Assembly (NCBI GenBank): GCA_039810485.1
Contig: JBDHXA010000023.1
Coordinates: 1 to 37,680, forward strand
DNA: 37,680 nt
From: JADZAA01 sp039810485
GTDB lineage: Bacteria > Bacteroidota > Ignavibacteria > Kapaibacteriales > UBA961
Reading direction: 5' to 3'
Under the pieces are notes generated by a model. That model ran no database searches, was not told where the DNA came from, and saw only the letters and a list, made by a program, of their open reading frames with translations. Shown here piece by piece: positions 36,175 to 37,680 of the stretch (position 1 is its first letter; every line of letters starts with the position of its first letter). The position numbers and the translations under genes are program-made.

Positions 36175-36182
36175 CAAAAATA
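36175..36182 (-). promoter_or_regulatory. Possible -7 promoter element before the IcmF-like gene
   Basis: On the minus strand the octamer TATTTTTG fits TAnnTTTG about 35 nt upstream of the ATG at 36139. No TTG is found at the expected distance upstream, so the call is weak. Confidence 0.3.
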
Positions 36183-36329
36183 CGATTTTTTTTCAGTGCG
36201 GAAGTTGTAACGTCTTGTCTGCAAAGCATAATGTTGCAATTGCTCTGTCGCAGTCGCCGCCTTCTACCCATGCTATATTATTTCAACTTCTTTTCAACAG
36301 CAAAGTTGCATGAGACGATAACTTGCGGT

Positions 36330-37523
36330 TTATTGTGTTGCCATCATGCTTTTACTAAGTATTTCTATTGCTTTTGGCAATGCAGACGCCAATGGCATAT
36401 AATCGCTTGGCTCATTGAATATTTGTGCCGAAAATCTTATCCATAATCTCCCGCCCAGCATCGTAATCGGAACTTCGATTTTATGATTGTCGTACAATTC
36501 ATCGTGAAGCATTTTTGCAGCTGTTTCTATTGCCGGCAATTCTGCGGGCAAAGGCAAAGCGGCAAGCGAACCAAGCATATTTTCCGGCGCCGGCGGCTCA
36601 ACGTCCCACTTTTCGGCTAAAATTCGCCGCATTTCTCGAGCTAGATTATGATTGTAGACGGCAATAGATGAAAATCCGCCGTTTTCGATGTAAAACTGTA
36701 TTGCTTTAGGAGCAGAAAGAAATGAGCTATAGTCCTTCGTTCCTGTAAAATCAAATTCTGCGACATATCCTTTTCCATAGCCATGCGATATACTAGTAGA
36801 ATGTGTTGTATTCAATCTTTTTTCATCAGTATAAAGAAAAGCGCATCCTTTTGGAGCAAAAAGCCATTTATGGCAATTTCCCACATACCAATCCGCACCC
36901 AAATTCTTGAGCTGTAGTTCAACCATTCCGGGTGCATGAGCGCCGTCAACCAAAACAGGTATATCTCGCTCTTTGCACAAATTGACTAATTCCTGAATGG
37001 GAAAAATAATTCCTGACGGTGAAGTTATATGGTCGAAAACGGCAAATTTTACTCGTGATGAAAGGGAAGAGGCAACTGCATCAACAACTTCTGAGGCATC
37101 TTTCAAAGGAAATGGAACATGTGCTTCGACCACTTCTGCACCTGTTAATGCAGCATAATGTTGTAAAATTTGTCGAACTGCACCATAAACATGGCTTGTA
37201 GTCAGCAAAATATCGCCCGCCTTTAAAAAAGGAGCAATAGAGAAAACGACAGAGTTAACACCGGTTGTGGCATTGTCAACCAAAGCAATAGAATCTCCAG
37301 AAACGTCGACAAAATCAGCAACTGAATTTGCCGATTCTCGCATTAATTTTGGCAGATCGCGCGCAAAAAACGAAATTGGCGAACGCTCTGCCATTGCTCT
37401 GAACATCGCCTGCTTTTCCAAAACAATTATAGGCGGCGCACCAAACGAGCCATTATTCAAAAAAATCAAATCTGGATCAATCGAAAAAAGCGAGCGGCAC
37501 GAAGCTCCAAACTTTACGTTCAT
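36330..37523 (-). CDS. Class V aminotransferase-fold PLP enzyme (isopenicillin N epimerase-like)
   Basis: The 397-residue protein shows LIFLNNGSFGAPP at the start, the PLP-contact block VLVDGAHAPGMVELQLKNLG, and the Schiff-base lysine in YVGNCHKWLFAPKGCAFLY. GTKDYSSFLSAPKAIQFYIE and a C-terminal domain follow. This set marks the CefD/isopenicillin N epimerase branch of class V enzymes, whose members also include cysteine desulfurase-like and unknown amino-acid lyases. Because no antibiotic genes are nearby, the true reaction is unknown. It is 190 bp upstream of the IcmF-like gene on the same strand. Confidence 0.85.
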   Translation of the reverse strand: MNVKFGASCRSLFSIDPDLIFLNNGSFGAPPIIVLEKQAMFRAMAERSPISFFARDLPKLMRESANSVADFVDVSGDSIALVDNATTGVNSVVFSIAPFLKAGDILLTTSHVYGAVRQILQHYAALTGAEVVEAHVPFPLKDASEVVDAVASSLSSRVKFAVFDHITSPSGIIFPIQELVNLCKERDIPVLVDGAHAPGMVELQLKNLGADWYVGNCHKWLFAPKGCAFLYTDEKRLNTTHSTSISHGYGKGYVAEFDFTGTKDYSSFLSAPKAIQFYIENGGFSSIAVYNHNLAREMRRILAEKWDVEPPAPENMLGSLAALPLPAELPAIETAAKMLHDELYDNHKIEVPITMLGGRLWIRFSAQIFNEPSDYMPLASALPKAIEILSKSMMATQ

Positions 37524-37585
37524 ATATTCTTATGATGCTTGTTTATAAATAATTGCTTGTGTTTTCGGTTAATTGAATGGCGGAT

Positions 37586-37680
37586 TCAACACTGAAGTGC
37601 AATACTTTTGTAATTATCAGTAAATACTTGAATTGGAGTTTTCCATCCAAGTATTTTTCTTGGACGGTTGTTTAGCCGTC
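37586..37680 (-). mobile_element. IS30-family transposase, C-terminal end (partial)
   Basis: Reading leftward, the frame gives RLNNRPRKILGWKTPIQVF then TDNYKSIALQC and TGA (37586-37588). This is the usual end of IS30-type transposases (LNxRPRKxLGxKTP). The gene continues past the right edge of the window. The element's 3' terminus should lie within 37524-37585, but I could not identify the inverted repeat without its partner. Confidence 0.85.

Noticed and set aside
1..37680. rRNA, tRNA, CRISPR arrays, riboswitches, prophage
   Set aside because: No repeat-spacer pattern, cloverleaf or rRNA motif and no phage structural gene was recognised by eye. A covariance-model search would be needed to exclude small RNAs.

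Overview
The window is about 37.7 kb of bacterial chromosome of moderate GC. It most likely comes from the Bacteroidota/Chlorobiota (FCB) side of the tree, and a Kapabacteria- or Ignavibacteria-like lineage would fit, though I cannot fix the taxon. The pointers are a type IX secretion (T9SS) C-terminal sorting domain, a HmuY-type lipoprotein, a BatA/VWA membrane protein, a DUF4834-like small membrane protein, and two promoters matching the Bacteroidetes pattern (TTTG, 19-20 nt, TAnnTTTG). No rRNA, tRNA, CRISPR array or prophage was recognised.

Layout. 1-457: internally deleted IS1182-like transposase and a lone element end. 583-4401 (minus): BatA/VWA protein, TrmH-family RNA methyltransferase, HmuY-like lipoprotein. 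4571-8004 (plus): secreted protein, TPR-adenylate cyclase, DUF4292-like lipoprotein. 8036-9344 (minus): XerD-type recombinase and rhodanese. 9634-14391 (plus): a three-gene operon for a 2-oxoacid (probably 2-oxoglutarate) oxidoreductase with a GltD-like flavin/ferredoxin subunit, closed by a good terminator. 14519-16757 (plus): overlapping CHASE2 and FecR genes. 16758-17279: terminator, a 190-bp MITE with a 6-bp target duplication, and a heptamer repeat. 17280-20066 (plus): small Cys-rich secreted protein, then a T9SS beta-propeller cargo gene broken by one in-frame TGA. 20179-21959 (minus): Ppx/GppA phosphatase and a small membrane protein. 22235-28831 (minus): ferredoxin reductase-like protein, DinB, two AhpD-like proteins around aconitase, a PEP mutase/isocitrate lyase-family protein, and a decayed methyltransferase. 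28832-31060: second MITE copy and an AT-rich restriction-modification pair whose methylase is frameshifted while the nuclease is open. 31318-37523 (minus): acyl-CoA dehydrogenase, TPMT-family methyltransferase, tyrosine phenol-lyase-like enzyme, a B12-binding/G-protein protein resembling the front half of IcmF without its mutase, and a class V aminotransferase-fold protein. 37586-37680: 3' end of an IS30-family transposase.

How the genes fit together. Aconitase and the 2-oxoacid oxidoreductase are central (TCA-type) carbon metabolism. The oxidoreductase carries its own flavin/Fe-S module, which suggests direct exchange with NAD(P)H. Acyl-CoA dehydrogenase, the IcmF-like chaperone/B12 protein and the tyrosine/tryptophan-type lyase suggest use of amino acids and short acyl-CoAs. 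Adenylate cyclase and the CHASE2/FecR pair suggest cyclic-nucleotide and envelope signalling.

The strongest unusual signals are gene decay and mobile DNA. Three genes are interrupted (T9SS cargo, SAM methyltransferase, DNA methylase), one transposase is internally deleted, and a MITE family has ends matching the lone element end beside that transposase. I did not find a clearly new defence or multi-gene system. The best candidates for something under-described are the mutase-less IcmF-like protein, the structured 90-bp hairpin at 22125-22213, and the orphan nuclease with a broken methylase.
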